Shown: positions 13,831 through 20,778 of the stretch, piece after piece
How positions within the stretch are numbered: the first letter of the stretch is position 1
Layout: every line of letters begins with the position of its first letter
From: Clostridiales bacterium
Lineage (GTDB): Bacteria; Bacillota; Clostridia; Oscillospirales; Acutalibacteraceae
Direction: 5' to 3'
DNA length: 24,118 bases
Assembly (NCBI GenBank): GCA_012522615.1
Contig: JAAYKB010000042.1
Span: 1-24,118, forward strand
The notes under the pieces: generated by a model
What the model was told of the DNA's origin: nothing
The model's database searches: none
Seen by the model: only the letters and a program-made list of their open reading frames with translations
Position numbers and translations under genes: made by a program

Positions 13831-15100
13831 CCCCGTCACCCCATTTCATAAAGATATTGCCCTGGGCGTCCCGCGCCTCCAGCACCTTGGCGGTGACTTC
13901 AAGCCCCGACGGGCAGACATATGAACACGCCCCGCAGCCGTCACACTCGTCGGGCAAGAGCTGGGAAAGCCGTTCGTACTGCATGTTGTCAAGCCGGCGC
14001 ATAATCTCATAGGGCAGGAGATTGCGGTGGCAGGCGCTGACGCACCGCCCGCAGCCGATACAGGCATGCAAAGGAGACTGTACGCGGGATTTGAACGCCA
14101 GTATACAGGTAATGCCGGGGATGGTCGGGACGTCGGCATCCTGAACGGTGATGCCCGTCATAACATCGCCCAAAAGAACATATTCGGGTTCATGGGCAAG
14201 TCCGCAGAAGCGGAGAACATCCTCGACAAGGGTGCCATAGGGCACCTGCACGTTTTGCGGGTTTGCGACGGCGTCGCCCGCAATCGTCACAACACAGCCG
14301 CAGGGGGGTTCGCCATATGCGGCGGCCCGGTAGAGGGCAAGACATGCCTGAACCCCGATGCGGCAGACGATACACCCGTCTATGGAGGGCAGCTCGACGG
14401 GATACCTTCCCTTGACCGAGAAAAGGTCGCCGTCATTCAGCTTTGCTTTCAGGGCGGACAGCCTTTTTTGCGGGAGCATCACGGCAATGCAAAAGCCCTT
14501 TGCGCCCATTGCCCGCGCCGCAAGCGCGAGACCGTCGCGGACCTGAACCGCCGAGTCCTTCAGTACGGCCCGCGATGCCGAACAGTAAGGCTCCTGCTCA
14601 GTGGCGTCGGCAACCAGCATAACCCTTCTGAGCTTGCGCCACGCCGCCAGCTTTAAGCCGAGCGGCTGACCGTCAAGCTCGTCGATAATTCCCATGCTTG
14701 ACGCCATCTCTAAAATTTCCTGCTCCGACATTGAAGCGGTATCTTTGAATTTGCCGGTTTCTCCGCCGGTGGCCATACAGTCGAGCAGGGCGCATGTGAC
14801 GTTCCCGATAATCGGATGAAGTATTTTTTTTGTGCCGACATACACCCCAGACACCGGTGAATACACCCTGCCCCCGTCTCCCGTTTCGGATATGCCAAGC
14901 ACGTCGCCCTTTAATACGGTGTCGTAGCTTTTAATGGCAGGGAGACATTCGCTTCCGTCGCCCGCCAAAAGAGGAATTACGATTCGGGACGGAGGGGCTA
15001 TATCAATAATCGGGCGTGACGCCGCCGGCTGTTTCATGGAAGGGAGCAACACGCCTCTTTTTATGAAAGGCGACACACCCCGTTTAGTAATTTTCGACAT
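13820..15100 (-). CDS. rnfC: RnfC-like iron-sulfur subunit without NADH/FMN-binding loop
   Basis: A 426-residue soluble subunit of the RnfC family. The N-terminal segment VIPLLAGDG, the RVYSPVSGVYVG barrel-sandwich region, EPY (170-172), VTIAGDAVANPQNVQVPYGT and two ferredoxin motifs are visible: CIGCGRCVSAC (347-357) and CDGCGACSYVC (386-396), which should hold two [4Fe-4S] clusters. The glycine-rich loop GLGGAxFPTHVKL of NADH/FMN-binding RnfC is replaced by DELDGQPLGLKL (140-151), and the YPQGAEKQ(L/M) region is reduced to YPVELPS. It first encodes the rnfCDEA block, starting at ATG 15100 with GAGGTG 8 bases upstream. It is divergent from mecA. Fe-S binding is well supported; NADH oxidation is not. 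Confidence 0.85.
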   Translation of the reverse strand: MSKITKRGVSPFIKRGVLLPSMKQPAASRPIIDIAPPSRIVIPLLAGDGSECLPAIKSYDTVLKGDVLGISETGDGGRVYSPVSGVYVGTKKILHPIIGNVTCALLDCMATGGETGKFKDTASMSEQEILEMASSMGIIDELDGQPLGLKLAAWRKLRRVMLVADATEQEPYCSASRAVLKDSAVQVRDGLALAARAMGAKGFCIAVMLPQKRLSALKAKLNDGDLFSVKGRYPVELPSIDGCIVCRIGVQACLALYRAAAYGEPPCGCVVTIAGDAVANPQNVQVPYGTLVEDVLRFCGLAHEPEYVLLGDVMTGITVQDADVPTIPGITCILAFKSRVQSPLHACIGCGRCVSACHRNLLPYEIMRRLDNMQYERLSQLLPDECDGCGACSYVCPSGLEVTAKVLEARDAQGNIFMKWGDGDEL

Positions 15101-15179
15101 CCTGTTTTCACCTCTTGCAAACAGCCTGTCCCCATAATATCATAGAATAAGAGAGGTCGGCTCGGATAACACAGATTCC

Positions 15180-15207
15180 TTGCTGGTATTCTCTGTAAGA
15201 ATATAAA
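15180..15207 (+). promoter_or_regulatory. candidate promoter of mecA
   Basis: TTGCTG (15180-15185) and TATAAA (15202-15207) with a 16-base spacer, about 60 bases before the mecA start. The -35 box is a partial match. The divergent rnfC promoter must lie in the same 167-base gap, but only a -10-like TATGAT (15144-15139, minus strand) without a convincing -35 can be seen. Confidence 0.45.
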
Positions 15208-15267
15208 GGAAGTAGGGCGCGTCCCTAATTTGAATCATAAAATATATCTCGCACAGGGGGAACGGCC

Positions 15268-15891
15268 GTGAAAATAGATTTGCTTGAAAATGGGTGCTTG
15301 AAGATACTTCTGACGGAGGATGACCTTAAGGAATTTCACCTGACCTTTGAAGATCTCGATTACAACAACGACGCCACCCGCAGCGCCATGCACAAGCTTC
15401 TGGAGACAGCACGGCGCGAAACAGGATTTGATTCATCGGGGAGCCTGATGATTGAAGCCCTGCCTGTTGACGGAGGGTGCATGCTGCTTTTGACCCCAAT
15501 CGGAAGCAAGCGGCATATTCGAATGAAGCGGGTCGTAGGCCCCTACATATTTGAGCTGGACGACGTGGATACTGTTTTTCGTCTGGCAAAGAGTGTGGGA
15601 GGAAAAACCCCGCCTATGTTCGGCAGCTCGCTTTACCGTTTCGATAAAAAATACCGCCTGGTGCTTTACCCCGGGACCCCGCTCAGCCGTGAGATAGGGA
15701 ATCTGCTGGGCGAGTTCGCCCGCCCAGCCGGAGAGGGCGACGCCGCGGCGGCATATACCGCCGAGCACGGCGAGTCCATTGCGGTGGGCGACGCGCTCAA
15801 CCGTATCTGCGCCGCAGTAAGCGGAAGCACAGGCGGCCGTAATGAGGAAAACACAAACCAAGCCACCGATACAAAAAAGAAGATCCAGTAG
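15268..15891 (+). CDS. mecA: MecA-family adaptor protein for ClpC
   Basis: A 207-residue adaptor that delivers substrates to the ClpC AAA+ unfoldase. The N-terminal domain starts MKIDLLENGCLKILLTEDDL and continues HLTFEDLDY, the classic MecA target-binding start. The C-terminal domain includes YRLVLYP, LLGEFA and AEHGESIAVGDALNRI, matching the family's ClpC-binding region (EHGxxI...A..I). A central acidic/variable linker is present, and a charged tail of about 20 residues follows. The start is GTG at 15268 after GGGGGAA. The stop lies 14 bases from the rpe stop on the other strand, so the genes converge with almost no spacer. In Bacillus, MecA controls competence and other regulators; targets here are unknown. 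Confidence 0.88.
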   Translation: MKIDLLENGCLKILLTEDDLKEFHLTFEDLDYNNDATRSAMHKLLETARRETGFDSSGSLMIEALPVDGGCMLLLTPIGSKRHIRMKRVVGPYIFELDDVDTVFRLAKSVGGKTPPMFGSSLYRFDKKYRLVLYPGTPLSREIGNLLGEFARPAGEGDAAAAYTAEHGESIAVGDALNRICAAVSGSTGGRNEENTNQATDTKKKIQ

Positions 15892-15905
15892 GCCTCATCG
15901 GGCAA

Positions 15906-16556
15906 TCACCTCGAGATGCTCTGAATCTGTCTTGTGAGTGCCGGGGCGTCATCCGCGGCAAAAAGGGCGTTTCCGACAACCGCAATATCGGCTCCTGCAC
16001 GGGCGGCGACAACAGCGGTTTGCGCATTGATGCCGCCGTCTACTTCAAGCTCCACAGAAAGGCCGCGGCGGTCAATCTCGTTTCTGATCGCCGCCACCTT
16101 TGGCATCATTTCATGCATAAAGCTCTGTCCGCCGAAGCCGGGCTCAACCGTCATCACCAGAACAAGACCGAGCTTATCGAGATAGGGGAACACCGCATTC
16201 GCGGGGGTCGCCGGCTTTATTGTCAGGGCGGCCTTTTTCCCGCAGGATATGATATGGTCAAGGGTTGGCTCGATCGGCGAACCGGATTCGACATGAATAT
16301 TAATGATATCCGCCCCCGCGTCGACAAAGGCGTCGATTAAGCGATCGGGATACTGCATCATCAGATGCACGTCAAATGTCAGCCCGGTCAGGGGGCGCAG
16401 GCGCTTAATAACAGGAGGGCCGAAGGACAGATTGGGGACAAACACGCCGTCCATAACGTCAAGATGTAGCATGTCCGCACCCGTCCGCTCAACAAAACCA
16501 ATCTCATCTCCGAGACGGGCATAGTCGCAGGTCAGGATTGACGGCGATACTTTCAT
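15906..16556 (-). CDS. rpe: ribulose-phosphate 3-epimerase
   Basis: A 216-residue TIM-barrel enzyme that interconverts ribulose 5-phosphate and xylulose 5-phosphate in the pentose phosphate pathway. Catalytic and metal residues are visible in order: SPSILTCD at the N-terminus, HLDVMDG (His 31, Asp 33), FDVHLMM (His 64), MTVEPGFGGQ (phosphate-binding loop region) and EVDGGIN (Asp 173). The ATG at 16556 is chosen because GGAGGAG lies 5-10 bases upstream; an in-frame ATG at 16571 would put that site inside the gene. It is transcribed from its own promoter at 16616-16644. Length and motifs are standard. Confidence 0.96.
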   Translation of the reverse strand: MKVSPSILTCDYARLGDEIGFVERTGADMLHLDVMDGVFVPNLSFGPPVIKRLRPLTGLTFDVHLMMQYPDRLIDAFVDAGADIINIHVESGSPIEPTLDHIISCGKKAALTIKPATPANAVFPYLDKLGLVLVMTVEPGFGGQSFMHEMMPKVAAIRNEIDRRGLSVELEVDGGINAQTAVVAARAGADIAVVGNALFAADDAPALTRQIQSISR

Positions 16557-16615
16557 GAGGGGCTCCTCCATATCAAATAAACAATGGCGCGGCAGGTGTT
16601 GCTGCGGCTTTTTTC

Positions 16616-16644
16616 ATTTTAACCTAAATATATAAAAAGGTCAA
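16616..16644 (-). promoter_or_regulatory. promoter of rpe
   Basis: On the minus strand, TTGACC (16644-16639) and TAAAAT (16621-16616) with a 17-base spacer, giving a leader of about 55 bases before the rpe start. Confidence 0.75.
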
Positions 16645-16751
16645 TGATAAATCAGAAATAATGGAATAATATGGATTAAGGAGTTCGCTGTACGCCGGGC
16701 TGCAGGGCCACGCAGGGCACACAACCGAATACGATTATTTTTGATAATTTA

Positions 16752-16780
16752 TTGACATTCGTTTTGCCTGTCCTTATACT
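16752..16780 (+). promoter_or_regulatory. promoter of the AraC-type regulator gene
   Basis: Consensus TTGACA (16752-16757) and TATACT (16775-16780) with a 17-base spacer, about 60 bases upstream of the regulator's ATG. The stretch 16645-16751 between this and the divergent rpe promoter shows no gene or clear repeat. Confidence 0.85.
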
Positions 16781-16840
16781 TGATTTATAAGTTATTAAGC
16801 TGTTCCGGACGACCTTCTTTTAACTGTGGGGGGTTCCAAA

Positions 16841-17695
16841 ATGGTTCTTCGCGCTAAAAACGGCTCGATTCTGCTCACCCTGGATGATCATATACTTGAC
16901 GATTCATATAAAGCGGTTGCGCATAACCATCATAGTCTTGAGCTGTCCTGTGTGGTTGACGGCAGCGGCAGCTACCGGATAAACGATAAGAACTACGACC
17001 TGAAAGCCGGCGACATTATCATACTCAACAGCACCGAGCCGCATGTAATAAGTATTGAGGAAGGCTCCTTTTTACACCATATCGTGATACATTTTGACCC
17101 CTCATTTATCTGGAATTCCCTGTCCAACGATCTGGACTACAACTTCCTGCTGGTCTTTTTCGAGCGGGGGCCTAAATTTTCAAACAGGCTTGACCGGGAC
17201 AATCCCGCCACGGCGAGGATATTTTCGCTGATGCTTGAGATTAAGGAGGAATTGAGCTCCCGGAAGCTGTGCTACGAACTGATTGTTAAAAACAAGCTTC
17301 AGACCATCTTCACCGAAATCATACGCAACTATGATTATATTGACCACGATAAGGTGGTCAAGCCCCTGTCGGGCAGTGAGATAGGCTATCTCAACGCGGT
17401 TATCGGCTATATAAACTCCAATCTGGACAAGGAGCTTAGGCTGACCGAGCTTGCCGAAATGGTTCATGTCAGTCCTACATACTTTTCCACCATGTTCAAA
17501 CGCTTCAACGGGGTTTCTCCGGTTGAGTATATTGTGCATAAGCGGGTGCAAAGGGCGATTGAAATGATACGCACCACCTCCCTCAACCTGACCGAAATAG
17601 CCATGGCGTGCGGGTTTAATAACGGCACCAATTTTTACAAGGCGTTTCGCAAGGTAACCGGTCGGACTCCGGCCTCGTACCGCCGGAATAAGTAA
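16841..17695 (+). CDS. AraC-family transcriptional regulator
   Basis: 284 residues. The N-terminal half is a cupin-type sensing domain (HNHHSLELSCVVDGSGSYRIN, LKAGDIIILNSTEPHVI), typical of sugar-responsive regulators. The C-terminal 100 residues form two helix-turn-helix units: LRLTELAEMVHVSPTYFSTMFKRF, shown here in two parts (LRLTELAEMVHVSPTYFS and TMFKRFNGVSPVEYI), and LTEIAMACGFNNGTNFYKAF, then RKVTGRTPASYRR. ATG 16841 is taken as start; a GTG at 16826 is in frame but weaker. It lies directly upstream of the sugar-catabolic cassette in the same direction and probably controls it, sensing a sugar or its derivative. The effector is unknown. Confidence 0.92.
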   Translation: MVLRAKNGSILLTLDDHILDDSYKAVAHNHHSLELSCVVDGSGSYRINDKNYDLKAGDIIILNSTEPHVISIEEGSFLHHIVIHFDPSFIWNSLSNDLDYNFLLVFFERGPKFSNRLDRDNPATARIFSLMLEIKEELSSRKLCYELIVKNKLQTIFTEIIRNYDYIDHDKVVKPLSGSEIGYLNAVIGYINSNLDKELRLTELAEMVHVSPTYFSTMFKRFNGVSPVEYIVHKRVQRAIEMIRTTSLNLTEIAMACGFNNGTNFYKAFRKVTGRTPASYRRNK

Positions 17696-17773
17696 CGGGC
17701 GGCAAAGGCCCAAAAGCTTAAAATAGTTTAGTAAATCCGTTAGGATAGTTGCTGATATATCGTCAAAAGGATG

Positions 17774-17779
17774 TATAAT
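17774..17779 (+). promoter_or_regulatory. candidate -10 box of the sugar cassette
   Basis: A perfect TATAAT lies 55 bases before the isomerase start. The best -35 (TTGCTG, 17749-17754) is at 19 bases, which is long; a poor -35 is what is expected of an activator-dependent promoter, fitting the adjacent AraC-type regulator. Confidence 0.55.
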
Positions 17780-17802
17780 GTTATATTATGATTTAATATA
17801 AC
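17780..17802. repeat. perfect palindrome, candidate operator
   Basis: GTTATATTA and its exact complement TAATATAAC flank a 5-base centre (TGATT). The palindrome starts at the base after the -10 box and would cover the transcription start. It could be a repressor operator or a 5'-terminal mRNA hairpin. Confidence 0.6.
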
Positions 17803-17833
17803 TTAAAAATAACGATAACGGGAGGAATAAAGG

Positions 17834-18799
17834 ATGAAACTGAGCGTATTGACGGTGCCGCTGCAAGGCATGCCTGCCAGGGAAGCCTTTACCTATCTCA
17901 GCAAGCTCGGGGTTGATCAGGTCGAGATCGGTACCGGCGGCTATACCAATGACAACCACCTTAAACCATCGGTTTATCTGAACGACCCTGCCAAGCTTGA
18001 CGAGTTCAAGGCCATGCTGTCAAGCCTGAATCTGGGCATCAGCGCGCTTTCATGTCACGGGAATCCCGTGCATCCCGACAAAAAGCTGGCAGAGGGCTAT
18101 CACAATGTATTTGTCGACACCTGCCGTCTTGCTCAAAAGCTTGGGGTGGATACGGTGGTGACCTTTTCGGGCTGTCCGGGCGACTGCCCCGAATCAAAAC
18201 GCCCCAACTGGGTTGCCTGTGCATGGCCGGGCGATTACGCTGAGATTCTCGAATGGCAGTGGAACGAGGTTTTGATCCCGTACTGGAAAAAGGCTGTCGA
18301 GATTGCCAACTCCTACGGGGTGACAAAGATTGCATTGGAAATGCACCCCGGCTTCTGCGTATATAATCCCATGACGCTGCTGCGCCTGCGGGAGGCTGTC
18401 GGGGATACCATCGGGGCAAACTTTGACCCGAGCCACCTGTTCTGGCAGGGGATTGACCCGATTGCCGCGTTGCGCGAGCTTAAAGGAGCCGTTCATTATT
18501 TCCACGCCAAGGATACCCGTATCGACGCATACAATACCGCCAAAAACGGAGTGCTGGACACCCGCTCATTTACCAACCTTGGCGAGCGCAGCTGGATCTT
18601 CAGGACGGTGGGCTACGGTTCGGATACAAAGCTGTGGAAGGATATTATCTCGACGCTGGTTGAAATCGGGTATGACGGCGCCGTCAGCATCGAGCATGAG
18701 GACGGACATATGTCGCCCCGAGAGGGACTAGAGAAGGCAATATCGTTTATCAAGGAAATTATTATTAGTGAAAAGCCCGGCGCCATGTGGTGGTCATGA
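17834..18799 (+). CDS. sugar phosphate isomerase/epimerase, xylose-isomerase-like TIM barrel
   Basis: 321 residues of the AP-endonuclease-2/xylose-isomerase-like TIM-barrel family. Likely metal ligands are Glu 169 (ALEMHPGF), Asp 198 (NFDPSH), His 224 (YFHAKDT) and Glu 287 (SIEHED), in the order and spacing usual for this family. The conserved N-terminal VDQVEIGTGGY and GISALSCHGNP strands are present. GGGAGG precedes the ATG. Members in such cassettes act as isomerases, epimerases or lyases on keto-sugars; the exact reaction is open. It is followed after 55 bases by the Gfo/Idh/MocA dehydrogenase and then the ThuA-like gene. Confidence 0.87.
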   Translation: MKLSVLTVPLQGMPAREAFTYLSKLGVDQVEIGTGGYTNDNHLKPSVYLNDPAKLDEFKAMLSSLNLGISALSCHGNPVHPDKKLAEGYHNVFVDTCRLAQKLGVDTVVTFSGCPGDCPESKRPNWVACAWPGDYAEILEWQWNEVLIPYWKKAVEIANSYGVTKIALEMHPGFCVYNPMTLLRLREAVGDTIGANFDPSHLFWQGIDPIAALRELKGAVHYFHAKDTRIDAYNTAKNGVLDTRSFTNLGERSWIFRTVGYGSDTKLWKDIISTLVEIGYDGAVSIEHEDGHMSPREGLEKAISFIKEIIISEKPGAMWWS

Positions 18800-18854
18800 C
18801 CGCGTGAGCCTAAGCTGAAAACATGTTAGAACACAAGAGGGGTATGGTTCAGGG

Positions 18855-19919
18855 ATGAAACAGCACAAGGCCGCCATCGTCGGCTATGGCGGCATGGGAC
18901 GTTGGCACAGGGAAGGGATTTGCAAAACCGACCGCATTGATTTTATCGGGGTTTATGACATAAACCCCGCGCGAATGGAGCAGGCCAAGAAGGACGGCAT
19001 CCCAAAGTTGTATGACTCCTATGAGGCGATGCTTGCCGACAAGGATGTTGAAGTCGTGGTTGTGGCAACGCCCAACAACTTTCACCTTCCGCAGGTATGT
19101 CAGGCGTTGGAGTCCGGGAAGCTGACTGTTTGTGAAAAACCGGTTGCCATGTCGAGCGCCGAGCTTCAGGAAATGATGGATTGTTCGGAAAGGACCGGCG
19201 TCAGGTTTACCGTCCACCAGAACCGGAGAAAGGACGCCGACTATCTCGAGATGCGCGACGCGGTCGAAAAGGGACTGCTCGGCGAGGTTTTTGAGATTGA
19301 GTCCCGGGTAACGGGGGCGCGCGGTATACCCGACGGCTGGCGGCAGTACGCCGTTGCGGGCGGCGGAATGATGCTCGACTGGGGGGTTCATCTGATAGAC
19401 CAGATGGTTATTATGATGGCGCCCAAAAAGGTAACCGACATATATTGCGAGCTCTACCATGTTAACTATAAGGAATGTGACGACGGCTTCAAGATGATTA
19501 TGCATTTTGAGGACGGACCCTCGGTCACCGTCGAGGTCGGCACCAGCCACTTCATTTCCGCCCCGCGCTGGTTTGTAAGCGGGGATCGCGGCGCCCTGAT
19601 TATCCCAAACTGGGATTGCAACGGGCGGATTGTCCGTGCAAAGGAACATGAGGTGAGATGGGAAGAGGAGATAATATATACCAAGGCCGGACCGACAAAG
19701 ACCATGGCGCCGCGTGCCAAGGATACCATTGAGAATATTGAGCTTGACGGCAGCCTGTGGCATGCCGATTACGACGTGTTCTACCGGAACCTGGCCGATT
19801 ATCTTGACGGTACTGCCGAGCTCCTTGTCAAGCCCGAAGAGACAATGCGGGTGATGAAGATTATGGAGGCGGCGTTTGAGTCCGACAGGACACGTTCGGT
19901 TATAAAGTGCAATCTTTAA
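18855..19919 (+). CDS. Gfo/Idh/MocA family oxidoreductase
   Basis: 354 residues. The N-terminal Rossmann domain has the dinucleotide-binding loop GYGGMGRWH (10-18), Asp 35 for the ribose (VYDINP), the family-defining CEKPVA (Lys 95) and ATPNNFH. The C-terminal substrate domain has GGGMMLDWGVHLIDQM with the usual Asp 175 and catalytic His 179. It should oxidise or reduce a hydroxyl/keto group of a sugar or inositol using NAD(P). The ribosome-binding site is weak (AGAGGGG about 15 bases upstream), so translation may depend partly on the upstream gene. In related cassettes such enzymes make 3-keto sugars, which the neighbouring isomerase-like and ThuA-like proteins then process. Confidence 0.9.
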   Translation: MKQHKAAIVGYGGMGRWHREGICKTDRIDFIGVYDINPARMEQAKKDGIPKLYDSYEAMLADKDVEVVVVATPNNFHLPQVCQALESGKLTVCEKPVAMSSAELQEMMDCSERTGVRFTVHQNRRKDADYLEMRDAVEKGLLGEVFEIESRVTGARGIPDGWRQYAVAGGGMMLDWGVHLIDQMVIMMAPKKVTDIYCELYHVNYKECDDGFKMIMHFEDGPSVTVEVGTSHFISAPRWFVSGDRGALIIPNWDCNGRIVRAKEHEVRWEEEIIYTKAGPTKTMAPRAKDTIENIELDGSLWHADYDVFYRNLADYLDGTAELLVKPEETMRVMKIMEAAFESDRTRSVIKCNL

Positions 19920-19936
19920 TACAGGAGGACCTCAGC

Positions 19937-20683
19937 ATGATTCGGGTAACAGTTTGGAACGAAAATATACACGACCGCACGGATGACAGGGTTAAGGCAA
20001 TATATCCTTTGGGGATACACGGTACCATTGCCCGGTTTTTAAATGAGATGGAAGGTGTCGAAGCCAGAACCGCCACGCTCGACCAACCGTCCTGCGGGCT
20101 GACCGACGGGGTGCTGGACAACACCGATGTGCTTATATGGTGGGCGCATGCGGCCCATCACAAGGTTCCCGACGAGTTGGCCGTCAATATCCGCGAGAGG
20201 GTGAACAAGGGGATGGGATTTATCGCCCTGCATTCCGCCCACCTTGCAAAGCCCTTCAAGCTGCTTATGGGGACAAGCTGTACCTTAAGGTGGCGTGAAG
20301 GCGATTATGAGCGGTTGTGGTGCGTCGACCCGGGACATCCTATCGCCGAGGGGGTTCCCGCCTGTATTGATTTGGAGTGCGAGGAGATGTACGGCGAGTT
20401 TTTTGACATCCCCCACCCTGAAAGCCTTGTATTCAACGGATGGTTCAGCGGCGGAGAGCTGTTCCGCTCGGGATGCTGCTGGACGCGCGGGTTCGGCCGT
20501 GTATTTTATTTTCAGCCGGGGCACGAAACCAACCCGACTTACCACAACCCGCATATCCAGCGAATCATATGCAACGCGGTGCGCTGGGCAGCCCCCCGCA
20601 ATCGCAGGACGGCCCTTGACTGTCCCACCCACATTCCGGTCGAGAAGATGGAAAACAAGGGACAGGACGTCAGCTGGTATTAG
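19937..20683 (+). CDS. ThuA-like domain protein
   Basis: 248 residues of the ThuA (trehalose utilisation) family, a flavodoxin/glutamine-amidotransferase-like fold. Visible segments: an N-terminal VTVWNENIHD, DVLIWWAHAAHHKV, GMGFIALHSAHLAKPFKLLMG with the conserved His, a central GHPIAEG, and a C-terminal GRVFYFQPGHETNPTYHNP. AGGAGG is 9 bases before ATG 19937, 17 bases after the dehydrogenase stop, so the two are one transcriptional unit. ThuA is needed with a Gfo/Idh/MocA dehydrogenase (ThuB) for disaccharide use in rhizobia; the biochemical role of the family is not settled. It is followed by an intrinsic terminator. Confidence 0.88.
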   Translation: MIRVTVWNENIHDRTDDRVKAIYPLGIHGTIARFLNEMEGVEARTATLDQPSCGLTDGVLDNTDVLIWWAHAAHHKVPDELAVNIRERVNKGMGFIALHSAHLAKPFKLLMGTSCTLRWREGDYERLWCVDPGHPIAEGVPACIDLECEEMYGEFFDIPHPESLVFNGWFSGGELFRSGCCWTRGFGRVFYFQPGHETNPTYHNPHIQRIICNAVRWAAPRNRRTALDCPTHIPVEKMENKGQDVSWY

Positions 20684-20693
20684 ATTCAATCCC

Positions 20694-20730
20694 AAAAGAC
20701 CCGAATTGAATTTGGGTCTTTTTGTTTTTT
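20694..20730 (+). terminator. terminator of the sugar cassette
   Basis: AAAAGACCC (20694-20702) pairs with GGGTCTTTT (20714-20722), followed by a long T-rich run, 10 bases after the ThuA-like gene stop. Confidence 0.88.
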
Positions 20731-20734
20731 TACA

Positions 20735-20760
20735 ATATGTGTTATACTATTAGCACATAT
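20735..20760. repeat. inverted repeat around the likely polA -10 box
   Basis: ATATGTG (20735-20741) and CACATAT (20754-20760) flank TATACT (20743-20748), the best -10 for polA; no good -35 is visible. The repeat could be a binding site for a dimeric regulator. Confidence 0.4.
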
Positions 20761-20778
20761 GATATAGGAGGCATTTTG

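Noticed and set aside
11579..15100. Rnf-like genes as a decaying pseudogene cluster
   Set aside because: All four frames are full length, overlap in the manner of coupled genes and have ribosome-binding sites; conserved fold landmarks remain, and both 4Fe-4S motifs of RnfC are perfect.
15134..15167. rnfC promoter
   Set aside because: Only -10-like boxes (TATGAT, TATTAT on the minus strand) are present; the sequence 17 bases upstream does not resemble a -35, so it was not listed as a feature.
16645..16751. Regulatory element or small gene between the rpe and AraC promoters
   Set aside because: No convincing reading frame with a ribosome-binding site, no clear inverted repeat and no RNA motif seen.
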